From positions 62,001 to 126,000 of the forward strand of contig NZ_LFIO01001733.1 of the NCBI RefSeq assembly GCF_001187535.1: a stretch of DNA of 64,000 nucleotides. Direction: 5' to 3'. This document shows positions 25,846 through 35,945 of this stretch, one piece after another. Under the pieces are notes generated by a model. That model made no database searches, was not told the DNA's origin, and was given only the letters and a program-made list of their open reading frames with translations. A program made the position numbers and the translations under genes. The stretch's first letter is position 1; every line of letters starts with the position of its first letter. The stretch comes from Rhizobium ecuadorense. Lineage in GTDB: Bacteria > Pseudomonadota > Alphaproteobacteria > Rhizobiales > Rhizobiaceae.

Positions 25846-26367
25846 TCAATGAACCGGCGCGATGTCGGAAGGCATCGGCGGGGCAAGCTCTTTCAGAATT
25901 GCTTCAAGCGCATCGGCCGTCGTCTGCAGGCCGGACGACTGCGCAATTTTCAATGCCGCTCTGCAGTGAGCCGACAGTTCGTCTTGCTGGCTCTGATCAT
26001 TCGTCGGAAATACAATGCCCGCATAGTGCGACGGATTTCCGGCTTCATCCCTGAAGCAGCGGCCGAAGGCAGCCACGGCTACCACTTGCCCGTTTCGATC
26101 AAATACCCGGTAGTCATGGCGATAGGGATCTCCCGTGATCACCGAGTCTGAAATCGCCTTGGCCACGGCTGGCTTGTCCTCCGGGTGAATCCGGTCGAGA
26201 TATTTTATGATCGGCAGCCCCGCAATGGTCTGCGCCGGATCAAGCCCAAACAGCTTTGCCAGCGCCGAATCCGCGTAAACCGTGTCGGTCGCCAAATCCC
26301 ACGTGAAGATACCGGGCTCCTCGGACAGAAATTCGGGCGTTCCAAAAACTCCGTTGACAAGGTTCAT
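25846..26367 (-). CDS. PAS-domain protein without output domain
   Basis: 173-aa soluble protein starting MNLVNGVFGTPEFLSEEPGI. A PAS fold spans residues about 20-125 (FTWDLATDTVYADSALAKLF, IHPEDKPAVAKAISDSVITG, YRVFDRNGQVVAVAAFGRCF). The C-terminal 45 residues (LSAHCRAALKIAQSSGLQTT) are helical, with no HTH, kinase or GGDEF. It probably modulates a separate partner. The start at 26367 fits the PAS fold better than the longer frame to 26487. Confidence 0.75.
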   Translation of the reverse strand: MNLVNGVFGTPEFLSEEPGIFTWDLATDTVYADSALAKLFGLDPAQTIAGLPIIKYLDRIHPEDKPAVAKAISDSVITGDPYRHDYRVFDRNGQVVAVAAFGRCFRDEAGNPSHYAGIVFPTNDQSQQDELSAHCRAALKIAQSSGLQTTADALEAILKELAPPMPSDIAPVH

Positions 26368-26552
26368 TTCGCATCCCCAGTCTGAGCGCCAAAGCCGCCG
26401 GTTGTCCCCGTCACCCGGCTCTCGATGAATGACAGGGCGATCGACCATTTCGCCCTCAGATCTTAGTCTCGTTTCGACCGGACGCAATATCGACGTTGTT
26501 GATCTTCACGCCCATTGAGGCGATGCGGGCAGGGAGCGTGGCGGCAGGGATT

Positions 26553-26573
26553 CTGTCTGCGTTCGCCAGACAG
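26553..26573. repeat. Small inverted repeat before the mechanosensitive channel gene
   Basis: ctgtctg/cagacag with a 7-base spacer. It has no T-run, so is more likely a weak operator or chance hairpin than a terminator. Confidence 0.3.
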
Positions 26574-26666
26574 TCGTCGATTGACGTTGATCGTGCGACC
26601 CTTCACAAAGTGCAACGCTTTATCGGCCGGCAATAGCGACGACAACTTTTGGGGGACCACGGGTAC

Positions 26667-28817
26667 ATGCGCATCAACGACGACCGTCATGCCCTCCGCA
26701 AAATCTCCATATTCCTCACGGCTGTATTTTCGACGCTTCTGATCTGGAGCGTACATTCTATTTCAGCGGCCGAATCGCCCAATCCGTCGGCACCAATCCG
26801 GGTTATCATCGAATTGCCGAACGATGATTCCGGACGCGCATTGGTCAATCGGATCGTTCCCGGCAATCAGGAACCGGCGGAGCCGGCGGCGGCCCCACAA
26901 GAGGCGCCGCCGCCGTCGATTGCCACCGCATTACAGGATTTGCGCCTGAGGTTGCTGACACTCGTCGATGCAATCCCGACCCTTCCTGGGCAGATCCGGG
27001 CGGCGGTCCGGACCTTCCAAGCGGATAATCACATCGATCCCGTCGGCCTGATCTTGGCGGTGACACTCTTCGTCGCAGGCGGATTCGCTGCTCAACGCCT
27101 TGCCTGGTGGTCCGGGCGAGGGCTTCTTCATTTTGTGCTGACCGCCCCTGCCGACACTGTCCGCCAGCGGATCAAGCTGCATGCGAGCCGACTTGCAATG
27201 GGACTTCTCGCATTGGTCGGTTATCTGATCGGAAGCCTCGGCGCGTTTATCCTCTTTCCATGGCCTGCCGTCTTTCGCGATATTGCGCTCATTCTGCTGT
27301 CCGCGGCGCTGATGGTGCGCCTCGGCGTGCTTGTGGGCCGCATTGTCATCGCGCCCGGCGCCCGGCTGCCGCATATGCGACTTTTGACGCTTGTCACCTC
27401 GCTTGCCTGGTTCTGGTACCGCTGGCTCCTCGCAATCGTCGCCGTGCTGGCGGCTGGCTGGGCCATCATCGAGGTGTTCCAGACCATCGGGGCTTCTCCC
27501 ATCCTGGTCGACCTCTTTACCGCGGCGTGGCTCGGTGTCATTTCAATCACGCTGATCGCCATGATCTGGCTGCGGCATTTTCGTTCTGATGGGCCGCCGG
27601 TGAACCGGCTGGTCTGTGTCGGCTTCAGCGCGAGCATCGTGCTATCGTGGCTGTTATGGGTGTCCGGGCTGCGCGGAGCATTCTGGACATTGATCGTCAT
27701 GACGCTTCTGCCGCTGACCGTTTCCGTGGCTCGCGATATCATTGGTCGCATCATACGCTCCGGCGGCGAGCGCGTTGTCGAAGATCCCGCCATCGTCGGA
27801 TGGTCTGTTGTCATCATGCAAACGCTGCGCAACGGGCTCATCGTGGTCGCCGCGCTGCTTATTGCCCGTTCGTGGAATGTCAATCTCAGTGATCTTGCCG
27901 CGGCCGAGACTGTGACCACACGTTTGATCCGCGCGGGAATCCGCATCGTTATCGTGCTGCTGGTGACCGACGTCATCTGGAAGCTCGCAAGCACGCTGAT
28001 CGACAGCCAGATGGCACTGGCGTCGAGAAGTGCGCAGGCGGGCCATCAGGACGGAGCCGACACACGCCGACGTCAGCGATTGAACACGCTGCTTCCCATC
28101 CTTCGCAATGTGTTGTTTCTGGCGATCGGGGCTGTCGGCTTCCTGATGATCCTGGATGCGGTCGGCATTCAGATCGGACCGCTGCTGGCGGGCGCCGGCG
28201 TCGTCGGCATTGCCGTCGGCTTCGGTGCGCAAACACTCGTCAAGGACATCATCTCCGGCGTTTTTTATCTGTTCGACGATGCCTTTCGCATCGGTGAGTA
28301 CATTCAGGCCGCGAAATACAAAGGGACGGTCGAAGGTTTCTCGCTGCGGTCGATCCGCCTGCGGCACCATCGCGGTCCGGTCACCATCGTTCCCTTCGGC
28401 GAACTCGGCGCGGTGCAGAACCTCAGCCGCGACTGGGTGATCGACATCATCACGCTTACCCTGAACTATGACAGCGATCTAGAAGAGGTCCGCAAGACGA
28501 TCAAGCGCATCGGCGTCGAGCTTCTGGAGGATGCCGAACTCGGGCCGAATATCATCGAGCCCTTGAAAATGCAGGGAATTGAGCAGATGGCCGATTACGG
28601 TGTGCAAATTCGGCTGAAGTTCATGGCCAAACCCGGCGAACAATTCGGCGTTCGCCGAAAGGCACTCGCCATGCTCAAGAAGACATTCGCGGAAAAAGGA
28701 ATCCAGTTTGCAACTCCGACGGTTCATGTTTCCAGCGGGACGGGAGATGCAACGGCTTCAGCCGCCGCGGCGGAACTGCAAAAGCCATCCAAAGTCATCC
28801 CAACGCCTCAGGAATAG
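26667..28817 (+). CDS. Large MscS-family mechanosensitive channel
   Basis: 716-aa inner-membrane channel: signal peptide or first helix (SIFLTAVFSTLLIWSVHSIS), a polar periplasmic stretch to about residue 130, then roughly ten transmembrane helices, and the MscS pore helix and beta domain near 510-620 (VVGIAVGFGAQTLVKDIISG, then FDDAFRIGEYIQ). This is the architecture of the larger MscK/YbdG-like MscS relatives, releasing solutes on osmotic downshift. The start ATG 26667 (MRINDDRHALRK) is chosen; an upstream TTG is in frame. Plus-strand neighbours are unrelated. Confidence 0.88.
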   Translation: MRINDDRHALRKISIFLTAVFSTLLIWSVHSISAAESPNPSAPIRVIIELPNDDSGRALVNRIVPGNQEPAEPAAAPQEAPPPSIATALQDLRLRLLTLVDAIPTLPGQIRAAVRTFQADNHIDPVGLILAVTLFVAGGFAAQRLAWWSGRGLLHFVLTAPADTVRQRIKLHASRLAMGLLALVGYLIGSLGAFILFPWPAVFRDIALILLSAALMVRLGVLVGRIVIAPGARLPHMRLLTLVTSLAWFWYRWLLAIVAVLAAGWAIIEVFQTIGASPILVDLFTAAWLGVISITLIAMIWLRHFRSDGPPVNRLVCVGFSASIVLSWLLWVSGLRGAFWTLIVMTLLPLTVSVARDIIGRIIRSGGERVVEDPAIVGWSVVIMQTLRNGLIVVAALLIARSWNVNLSDLAAAETVTTRLIRAGIRIVIVLLVTDVIWKLASTLIDSQMALASRSAQAGHQDGADTRRRQRLNTLLPILRNVLFLAIGAVGFLMILDAVGIQIGPLLAGAGVVGIAVGFGAQTLVKDIISGVFYLFDDAFRIGEYIQAAKYKGTVEGFSLRSIRLRHHRGPVTIVPFGELGAVQNLSRDWVIDIITLTLNYDSDLEEVRKTIKRIGVELLEDAELGPNIIEPLKMQGIEQMADYGVQIRLKFMAKPGEQFGVRRKALAMLKKTFAEKGIQFATPTVHVSSGTGDATASAAAAELQKPSKVIPTPQE

Positions 28818-29234
28818 CCGCGCCACAGGGAAAATTTCCGCTTTAAAAGAGTAGGGCTATAGGCGGGACGGCAGTATGCCTTTGCAATCAAATGACATGT
28901 TTATGTTCCATAATCTATCTTATGTGATCTTTTGTTGTAGGCGCAAAGTTGAAGTGTCCTGTTTCTGCAAAGTTGGAATGTCACTCTCCCCGCGTTCTCG
29001 ATGGAGCGATGACGAGCGATCGGTTTGCGTATCGGACTCCACAGGCAGGCGTCCTTGTGCCGACGCAATCTCCAACTGACCATCGGCGATTGCCCTCGCC
29101 TGTACCGGCTTGTCAAACGCAAGGTCCTGGCGACATCCGGACCGCATCGGCTTTTCTCGCAGGCTGGCCGGTTTAGCGTTGCCTTAAAGAAACTGTGCAA
29201 GGATGCCGGCGTACCCATCCACGCCGGAAACCTG
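28818..29234. other. Gap with mobile-element-like repeats and no intact gene
   Basis: Contains two imperfect copies of a 15-16 base motif (aaagttgaagtgtcc at 28945 and aaagttggaatgtca near 28969), the type of repeated end found in IS21-family elements. The frame at 29173-29234 reads LKKLCKDAGVPIHA, faintly like the end of a tyrosine recombinase. No complete element is present. Confidence 0.35.
28945..28983. repeat. Imperfect tandem repeat, possible IS21-type end
   Basis: Two copies of (g)caaagttg(a/g)a(g/a)tgtc about 24 bases apart. IS21-family termini carry such multiple short repeats, but no istA/istB sequence lies beside them, so this may be a relic. Confidence 0.35.
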
Positions 29235-31493
29235 ATGACGTTTCGAAGAAATCCCAAGATAATACGTGGCCTCGCTGCTTCCGCAGCCAGCCATGCGAGC
29301 GCATTTGCTCCGGCAATATTTGCGGCAATTATCGCAGTCATCGTCGTCTGGGTCGCAACGAACTGGCGGCTGGAGCGATCGCTGGCTGAGGAACGCTCGA
29401 TTGTTGCCGGCGAGCTTGGCACAATATCGTCTCGGCTTCAGACGAACCTCAATAGCAATGTGAAGCTGCTGCAAGGGCTGGCGGCTGGCATCGCAGTCGA
29501 CCCGGCAATGGACCAAAACGGTTTTTCCAAACTTGCCGCGCAGATCCTGCAGCCCGATTCACAATTGCGCAGCTTCGCTGCGGCGCCCGACATGGTGGTC
29601 AAGTGGGTTTATCCGGAAAAGGGAAACGAAAAGGCCATCGGGCTCGACTATCGAAAGAATGAGAAACAACGGGCTGCCGCGATGCTGGCGCGCAACACTC
29701 ACAATATCGTTCTGACAGGCCCGGTGGAGCTCGTCCAAGGCGGAACTGCTTTCGTCGTCAGGTGCCCGATTTATATCAATGACGGAAACAGCCAGATCTT
29801 CTGGGGTCTGCTCTCCGGAATCGTAGATATCCCAAGGCTCTATAACGATAGCGGCCTTGGATCGACCGAGCTCGAGATTGCCATCAGCACCGTGCCGGAG
29901 CCCAACTCGCCCAAACAGGTTTTTCTCGGAAATCTGGAAACCTTTTCGAAGCAGCCGGTCGTGACATCCGTCGATATGACGTATGGCCGGTGGACTTTCG
30001 TCGCAGTGCCCAAGCGCGGATGGGGCCAAAATAACGGGATCGGCATTTTTGAGTTCTATGCAAGCCTGTTGGCCTTATGTGTCGTTGCGCCGATCATTTG
30101 GGTCGGTTTCCTGACCAAGTCACGCCAAAGAACAATCGAGAAGCTTCGCCTTCACAAGAAGAAGCTCGTTCGAGCGCGGCAAAGGCTGGAATATCTGTCG
30201 TTGCACGACGCCCTGACTGGGCTTGCGAACCGCCGGTTTGTCGACCAGATGATCTCGCAACCTGAGAGGCCCGGTGGACAAGACTGTCTGATCCTCATTC
30301 ATATCGACCTCGACCGATTTAAAGAGATCAACGATACGAAGGGGCATGCCGGCGGTGACATGGTCCTGCAAATAACGGCTTCGCGCCTCGCCGATTTGAC
30401 CGGCGCGAACGACGTCGCGGCTCGGATCGGTGGAGACGAGTTCATCTTCGCCCGGTGGAGCACCAATCCCGAGCCTGAAGCAACCGAATTGGCCAAACAG
30501 ATTGTCGACGCGCTCCAGCAGCCCATCCTTATCGATGGGGCGGAGTATGTGGTCGGAGCAAGCGTCGGGGTCGCTTGGGAGACTGAACGTGCTCGCGGGC
30601 GGGATCTGGGTCAACTGCTTCTAAACGCCGATCTGGCTCTATATGAGGCGAAGAAGGCGGGTCGCGGCCGCGCGGCCGTCTTCACCGAAGAGCTTCGCAG
30701 CGCCGCAATCCATTCAAAAGAATTGGCGGATGAGTTCAATCAGGCGCTCGACCGCGATGAACTCGTTGCATTCTTCCAACCGCAGTTCAATGCAGACACC
30801 CTGGCTATTGCAGGCGTCGAGGCCCTCGCCCGCTGGGATCACCCGCGAAAAGGTCTGCTCGGCCCGACCAATTTTCTCGACGCCGCGGAAAGGCTGGGGC
30901 GGAGCGGCGACATGGACAGGCTGATCCTGCAGAAGGCCCTGTTCGAGCTGACACGATGGGACAGCCTGGGAATGCAGATCCCGCGTGTCTCAGTCAATAT
31001 ATCGGCGCGCCGATTGGCGCAGGCGAATCTGCTTGCCGAACTGTCCGAGCTTCCCGTATCGCGGGGTCGCCTGTGTTTCGAGCTGCTGGAGACAATTTCC
31101 TTCGACGAGCTTCAACCAGCGCTCAATGACATCATTCCGATGATCAAAGAGCTTGGCATTGAAATCGAGATTGACGATTTCGGCACGGAACATGCCAGCA
31201 TCATCAGCCTGCTTCGATTTGAGCCGCGACGACTGAAGATCGACCGCGAAATTATCAAGCCGATCATAGCCTCTCCATCTCAACGCCGCCTGGTTTCCTC
31301 GATTATCGAAATCGGTCGGTCACAGAATATCGACATCGTCGCCGAAGGCGTCGAGACGATGGAGCACACCAAGATCCTGAAGGATCTTGGTTGCCATTTG
31401 CTGCAAGGCTATGCTCTGGCGCGACCGATGACGTCGGAGCAGTTGATCGAATTTTGCCGCATGAAAGACAAGGGAACGGCAGAGGCAGGCTGA
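29235..31493 (+). CDS. Diguanylate cyclase/phosphodiesterase, GGDEF-EAL, with periplasmic CHASE-like sensor
   Basis: 752-aa membrane protein that would make and/or break cyclic di-GMP. An N-terminal helix (about 17-38), a periplasmic CHASE-like sensor, and a second helix near 274-294 (FYASLLALCVVAPIIWVGFL) precede the cytoplasmic domains. GGDEF is intact (RIGGDEF, near 397) and its domain starts LSLHDALTGLANRRF. The EAL domain keeps EALARW (near 529), the DDFG element and AEGVET, so both activities are possible. The start at 29235 (MTFRRNPKIIRG) is the only ATG before the first helix. Convergent with the SSADH gene. Confidence 0.9.
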   Translation: MTFRRNPKIIRGLAASAASHASAFAPAIFAAIIAVIVVWVATNWRLERSLAEERSIVAGELGTISSRLQTNLNSNVKLLQGLAAGIAVDPAMDQNGFSKLAAQILQPDSQLRSFAAAPDMVVKWVYPEKGNEKAIGLDYRKNEKQRAAAMLARNTHNIVLTGPVELVQGGTAFVVRCPIYINDGNSQIFWGLLSGIVDIPRLYNDSGLGSTELEIAISTVPEPNSPKQVFLGNLETFSKQPVVTSVDMTYGRWTFVAVPKRGWGQNNGIGIFEFYASLLALCVVAPIIWVGFLTKSRQRTIEKLRLHKKKLVRARQRLEYLSLHDALTGLANRRFVDQMISQPERPGGQDCLILIHIDLDRFKEINDTKGHAGGDMVLQITASRLADLTGANDVAARIGGDEFIFARWSTNPEPEATELAKQIVDALQQPILIDGAEYVVGASVGVAWETERARGRDLGQLLLNADLALYEAKKAGRGRAAVFTEELRSAAIHSKELADEFNQALDRDELVAFFQPQFNADTLAIAGVEALARWDHPRKGLLGPTNFLDAAERLGRSGDMDRLILQKALFELTRWDSLGMQIPRVSVNISARRLAQANLLAELSELPVSRGRLCFELLETISFDELQPALNDIIPMIKELGIEIEIDDFGTEHASIISLLRFEPRRLKIDREIIKPIIASPSQRRLVSSIIEIGRSQNIDIVAEGVETMEHTKILKDLGCHLLQGYALARPMTSEQLIEFCRMKDKGTAEAG

Positions 31494-31501
31494 TTGCCTC
31501 T

Positions 31502-32935
31502 TCAGGCGGCCTCGGTTACGAGCTTCGTATTGAAATAATTCTCTATCGCTTCGGAGCCTCCTTCCGAACCGTAGCCGGAATCTTTTATGCCTCCGAAGGG
31601 CAGTTCCGGCAGCGCCAGTCCATGATGATTGATCGACAGCATGCCACTCTCGATATCGCGAGCAAGGCCCGCGCTGGTCTTTGCCGAGGTCGTATAGGCG
31701 TAGGCCGCCAGCCCGTATGGCAAGCGATTGGCTTCCGCAATGGCGGAACCGTAGTCCGAAAATGCGCTGACGATCGCCATCGGACCGAAGGGTTCTTCGT
31801 TCATCACGCGCGCATCTTGCGGAACGTCGGTTAGAACTGTCGGCTGGAAGAAGTTGCCGAGATTGCCGATCCTTTTGCCGCCGGTTGCGACCTTCGCCCC
31901 ACGCATCACCGCGTCGGCGGCCAGCGCTTCCATCGCTTCGACCCGTCTCGCGTTGGCAAGCGGCCCCATGGTTATGCCGTCGCTCAATCCGTCGCCGACA
32001 TTCACTGCCTCGGCCGCCTTGACGAAGCCGTCGAGGAATTTTTCAAAGACGCGTTCCTGGATGAGGAAACGCGTGGGAGCCACGCAGACCTGGCCGGCAT
32101 TTCGAAACTTGGCACCAGCCAACAGTCTGACCGCAAGATCGATATCGGCATCATCGAAAACGAGCGCCGGCGCGTGGCCGCCGAGTTCCATCGTGACGCG
32201 CTTCATATGGGCGCCGGCGAGCGAGGCCAGCTGCTTTCCGACGGCGGTCGATCCGGTGAAGGAGATTTTCCGGATAATCGGGTGCGGGATCAGGTGATTT
32301 GAAATATCGGCCGGAATTCCGAAAACCAGGTTGAGGACACCCGCTGGCAGGCCCGCATCGGCAAAGGCGCGAACAAGTTCAGCGCAACTCGCCGGCGTCT
32401 CCTCCGGCCCCTTCAGTATAATCGAGCAGCCGGCTGCAAGGGCCGCCGAAACTTTCCGTACCGCCTGGTTCAATGGAAAATTCCAGGGACTGAAGGCCGC
32501 CACCGGGCCGACAGGCTCCTTGATCACCATCTGCCTGACATTGGTCGCTCGTGGCGGAATGAGCCGGCCGTAGGCACGGCGAGCTTCCTCGGCAAACCAG
32601 TCTATGATGTCGGCAGCCGCGGCGGCCTCTGCCTTGGACTCGGTGAGCGGTTTGCCTTGTTCCAATGTCATTATTCGAGAGATCGTTGCGGAGCGCTGCC
32701 GCAGGATCTCCGCCGCCTCATGCATCAGCTTTGCCCGCTCGAACGCACTTATGCGCCGCCACTGCTCAAACCCGGCAGCGGCGGCCGAAAGCGCGTCGTC
32801 GAGATCAGCGGCGCCGGCATTGGAAACACGGCTGATGACTTCGCCCGAGGCCGGATTGACGACGGCCAGATCGTCGTTTGAACCCTGCCTCCAGCGGCCA
32901 TTGATATAAAGTTGGCTATTCGGATATGCCGACAT
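31502..32935 (-). CDS. gabD: Succinate-semialdehyde dehydrogenase (NAD(P)+)
   Basis: Oxidises succinate semialdehyde to succinate. 477-aa aldehyde dehydrogenase with catalytic Cys284 (GQVCVAPTRF), Glu250 (MELGGHAP) and the NAD-binding FTGST at 226-230. It closely resembles GabD/YneI-type enzymes, though other short-chain semialdehydes are possible. It is the last gene of a minus-strand run with a gamma-glutamyltransferase (17 bases away) and a class III aminotransferase, which supports a role in GABA or related amine breakdown. The symbol is by family. Confidence 0.85.
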   Translation of the reverse strand: MSAYPNSQLYINGRWRQGSNDDLAVVNPASGEVISRVSNAGAADLDDALSAAAAGFEQWRRISAFERAKLMHEAAEILRQRSATISRIMTLEQGKPLTESKAEAAAAADIIDWFAEEARRAYGRLIPPRATNVRQMVIKEPVGPVAAFSPWNFPLNQAVRKVSAALAAGCSIILKGPEETPASCAELVRAFADAGLPAGVLNLVFGIPADISNHLIPHPIIRKISFTGSTAVGKQLASLAGAHMKRVTMELGGHAPALVFDDADIDLAVRLLAGAKFRNAGQVCVAPTRFLIQERVFEKFLDGFVKAAEAVNVGDGLSDGITMGPLANARRVEAMEALAADAVMRGAKVATGGKRIGNLGNFFQPTVLTDVPQDARVMNEEPFGPMAIVSAFSDYGSAIAEANRLPYGLAAYAYTTSAKTSAGLARDIESGMLSINHHGLALPELPFGGIKDSGYGSEGGSEAIENYFNTKLVTEAA

Positions 32936-32952
32936 TCAGTTCTCCACCGCCT

Positions 32953-34545
32953 CTAGTAACCGAGCGCGCAACCATCCTTTCGATGGTCAGAGGCGCCCAG
33001 CAGCGTGTTGTTTTGATCGTCTATCCAGATCGCCTGGGCGCCGCCGATCGCCCAATTCGGTGCGACGACCTTGAAGCCGCGAGCTTCGAGATCGCGCCCG
33101 ATCGCGGCTCGCAGAAGCGCCTCGGTTTCGATTGATGTCGTGCCGGGAAGCGGAAAGAGCCGAGGCAGATCAATCGCACTTTGTATGTCCAGATTGAAAT
33201 CGAACAGCTTGGAGAGGAAGTGGGCGTGGCCCATCGCCTGATAGTGCCCACCCATCACACCGAACGACAAGACGCTTTTGCCATTGCGGGTGACCAGACC
33301 CGGGATAATCGTGTGCATGGGCCTTTTGCGCGGCCCCATCGCATTCGGATGCCCCTGCTTCATACTGAAGCTCTGCCCGCGATTGTGGAACAACACGCCG
33401 GAAGTCGGCGCCATCAATCCGCTTCCGTAGGAATGGAAGATCGAGTTGATGAAGCTGGCGACATTTCGGTCCTTGTCGACAACCGAAATGTAGACGGTGT
33501 CCGCATGCTCGACGCCATCGATGACCGCCCCGGCATCGGCGATGGTATTCAGGTCGATCCTGGCGGCAAGGCTGTCGGCGAGTTCATCGGATAACAGGAA
33601 GTCGACCGGAACGTCTGAGGCGGCCATGTCGGCGACCCATCGATCACGAGCCGCATAAGCCAGCCGCGTGGCCTCGACTTCGATGTGCAGATTGTCCACG
33701 CCAAGCGGATCGCCTTTGCGTTCAAAACGCTCCAAGATCTTCAGGATCATCAGAGCGACGATGCCCTGCCCGTTCGGCGGGCATTCATGCACCGTCCATC
33801 CGCGGTATGTCGCGCTGACCGGCTTCACATATTCGCCGGCGGCTGAGGCAAAATCCTCAACTGTATGGAGGCCGCCAAGGGAATTGAGCCGTGTCACCAT
33901 GTCGGCTGCCACCGGACCACGATAGAAGCCGTCATGGCCCGACGTTGCGATCGTTTCCAGCGTCTGCGCCAATTCCGGTTGATGTTGAACCGATCCGACC
34001 GGCGGAGCCTGATCATCGATCAGGAAAAGGCGACGGGTTGATGGATCGCGCAGCAGCAAGTCACGTTGGTTGGAAATGTCGGCGGCAACCCGTGGCGTGA
34101 TCGCATAGCCGTCGCGCGCCAGTGCAATTGCCGGCGCAAGTATTTCGGACAGCGGCATCCTGCCGTGATCGGCAACGAGGCGGATCCAGGCGTCCACCGC
34201 CCCAGGAACAGTCACCGCATGCGGCGATGACCGCTCGATCGAACTGATGCCGTTTTCCTGAAACCAGGTAAAATGCGCCGCCGCCGGCGTCCGTCCCGAG
34301 CCGTTATAGGCAAGGACATCATCATTTCCATTCGACGCCAGCAGCGCAAAACAATCGCCGCCTATGCCGGTGGATCCGGCCTCGACGACACATTGGACGG
34401 CACAGGCGCCGACGGCCGCGTCGATGGCCTTGCCGCCGGCTTTCAGGATCTCGATCGCTGTCAAAGTCGCCATCGGGTGCGATGTCGCTGCCATGCCGTT
34501 GCGGCCGACCGCTATCGATCTTCCCGGTATTTCGAAGTTTCGCAT
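32953..34545 (-). CDS. Gamma-glutamyltransferase family protein (YwrD-like)
   Basis: 530-aa Ntn-hydrolase of the gamma-glutamyltranspeptidase family. The autoprocessing nucleophile is the Thr in ADTVYISVVDKD, near residue 345, in the family's usual place before the small subunit. GYGSGLMAP-like FHSYGSGLMAPTSGV follows. No signal peptide is seen, so it is probably cytoplasmic and of the YwrD branch, which can act on gamma-glutamyl amines. The start ATG 34545 (MRNFEIPGRSIAVG) is chosen over 34590 because it matches the family. It lies 17 bases from its neighbours on each side. Confidence 0.82.
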   Translation of the reverse strand: MRNFEIPGRSIAVGRNGMAATSHPMATLTAIEILKAGGKAIDAAVGACAVQCVVEAGSTGIGGDCFALLASNGNDDVLAYNGSGRTPAAAHFTWFQENGISSIERSSPHAVTVPGAVDAWIRLVADHGRMPLSEILAPAIALARDGYAITPRVAADISNQRDLLLRDPSTRRLFLIDDQAPPVGSVQHQPELAQTLETIATSGHDGFYRGPVAADMVTRLNSLGGLHTVEDFASAAGEYVKPVSATYRGWTVHECPPNGQGIVALMILKILERFERKGDPLGVDNLHIEVEATRLAYAARDRWVADMAASDVPVDFLLSDELADSLAARIDLNTIADAGAVIDGVEHADTVYISVVDKDRNVASFINSIFHSYGSGLMAPTSGVLFHNRGQSFSMKQGHPNAMGPRKRPMHTIIPGLVTRNGKSVLSFGVMGGHYQAMGHAHFLSKLFDFNLDIQSAIDLPRLFPLPGTTSIETEALLRAAIGRDLEARGFKVVAPNWAIGGAQAIWIDDQNNTLLGASDHRKDGCALGY

Positions 34546-34562
34546 ATCGTCGCTTCCTTCGC

Positions 34563-35945
34563 TCAGTAGAGGCCGGTTGCCCTCGCCCACGTATAGGTAT
34601 CATCCAACGCACGGGTGGAGCGGTCGAACAAATCGTGGATCTGTGCCTCGGTGATGATAAGCGGCGGGCAAAGCGAGTAGTTGTCGCCAAGGGCGCGCGT
34701 GATGACGCCGTGCACCTGGGCCTGCTTGCCTGCGTAAATGGCAATGCCGTCCCCTGGCTTGAACTGCTCTTTCGTTTCCTTGTTGCGAACCAGTTCGAGA
34801 GTCCCGATGAGCCCGCGACCGCGGGCGTTACCGACGAGCGGATGCTCGCCAAGTTCGTTCAATCGCCGCTGGAATACCGGGGCGACGTCCCTGACGTGGC
34901 CGACAATGTCGCGCTCCTCATAGATTTTCAAGGTTTCCAAAGCGACGGCGGTCGCAACAGGATGGCCGCTATAGGTGAAACCATGGCCGAATGTTCCAAT
35001 TTTCTCGCTCTCGGCAACGACAGCGGAATGGATCTTTTCATTGATCATCAGGGCGGAAATCGGCTGGTAGGCTGCCGAAAGCTGCTTTGCCATGACGATC
35101 ATATCCGGCTGAAGCCCGAAGCTTTCCGAGCCGAACATCGTGCCGAGCCTGCCAAAGCCGCAGATGACTTCGTCGGCGATCAGCAGCACGTCATATTTCT
35201 TGAGGATCGCCTGGATCTTCTCGTAATAGGTCGGTGGCGGAACGATACAGCCGCCGGATGCCATCAAGGGCTCGGCGAAGAATGCGCCGATGGTTTCCGG
35301 TCCCTCGTCGAGGATCATCTGTTCAAGCGCGTTGGCACAGCGCGTCGCAAATTCCTCCTCCGTTTCGCCCGGGCGGCCATAGCGATAAAACTCCGGGCAA
35401 TCGGTATGCAGCACCCGATCAATCGGCAGATCGAAATCGCGGTGATTGTTCGGCAACCCGGTCAGGCTCGCCGAAGCAATGGTCACGCCGTGGTAAGCCC
35501 GCATGCGTGAGATGATCTTCTTCTTTTCCGGCCTGCCGATGGCATTGTGATAGTACCAGACAAGCTTCATGGCCGTGTCGTTGGCCTCGGAACCCGAATT
35601 GGCGAAGAATACTTTCGACATCGGAACCGGTGAAAGCTGAATGAGCCGTTCGGCAAGCTCGACCGCTGTCTCATGCGTTTTGCCGCCGAAGCTGTGATAG
35701 AAGGGCAGCTCTTTCATCTGGCGGGTCGCCGCGTCTACCAGACGTTGTTCGCTAAAGCCGAGCGACGCGCAGAACAGCCCGCCAAGACCTTCGATGTATT
35801 TGTTGCCTTCGCTGTCCACGATATGGATCCCCTCGCCTCTGGTGATCACCAGCGGGCCGTCCTTCAGATGCTGCGAAGCGTTGGTATAGGGATGAAGAAC
35901 AAACGCAGCGTCGCGGGATTCGACGGAGTTGAGAAGGATGGTCAC
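34563..35945 (-). CDS. Class III aminotransferase (omega-amine/GABA type)
   Basis: 460-aa PLP enzyme. Pyridoxal lysine is Lys287 (VMAKQLSAAYQP), preceded by LIADEVICGFGRLG (255-268) and NSGSEAND (116-123). It transfers an amino group from a terminal amine such as GABA, beta-alanine or a polyamine to pyruvate or oxoglutarate; exact substrate cannot be read from sequence. With the SSADH at 31502 it would convert GABA to succinate. Annotated relatives carry names such as aspartate aminotransferase family protein. Confidence 0.88.
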   Translation of the reverse strand: MTILLNSVESRDAAFVLHPYTNASQHLKDGPLVITRGEGIHIVDSEGNKYIEGLGGLFCASLGFSEQRLVDAATRQMKELPFYHSFGGKTHETAVELAERLIQLSPVPMSKVFFANSGSEANDTAMKLVWYYHNAIGRPEKKKIISRMRAYHGVTIASASLTGLPNNHRDFDLPIDRVLHTDCPEFYRYGRPGETEEEFATRCANALEQMILDEGPETIGAFFAEPLMASGGCIVPPPTYYEKIQAILKKYDVLLIADEVICGFGRLGTMFGSESFGLQPDMIVMAKQLSAAYQPISALMINEKIHSAVVAESEKIGTFGHGFTYSGHPVATAVALETLKIYEERDIVGHVRDVAPVFQRRLNELGEHPLVGNARGRGLIGTLELVRNKETKEQFKPGDGIAIYAGKQAQVHGVITRALGDNYSLCPPLIITEAQIHDLFDRSTRALDDTYTWARATGLY

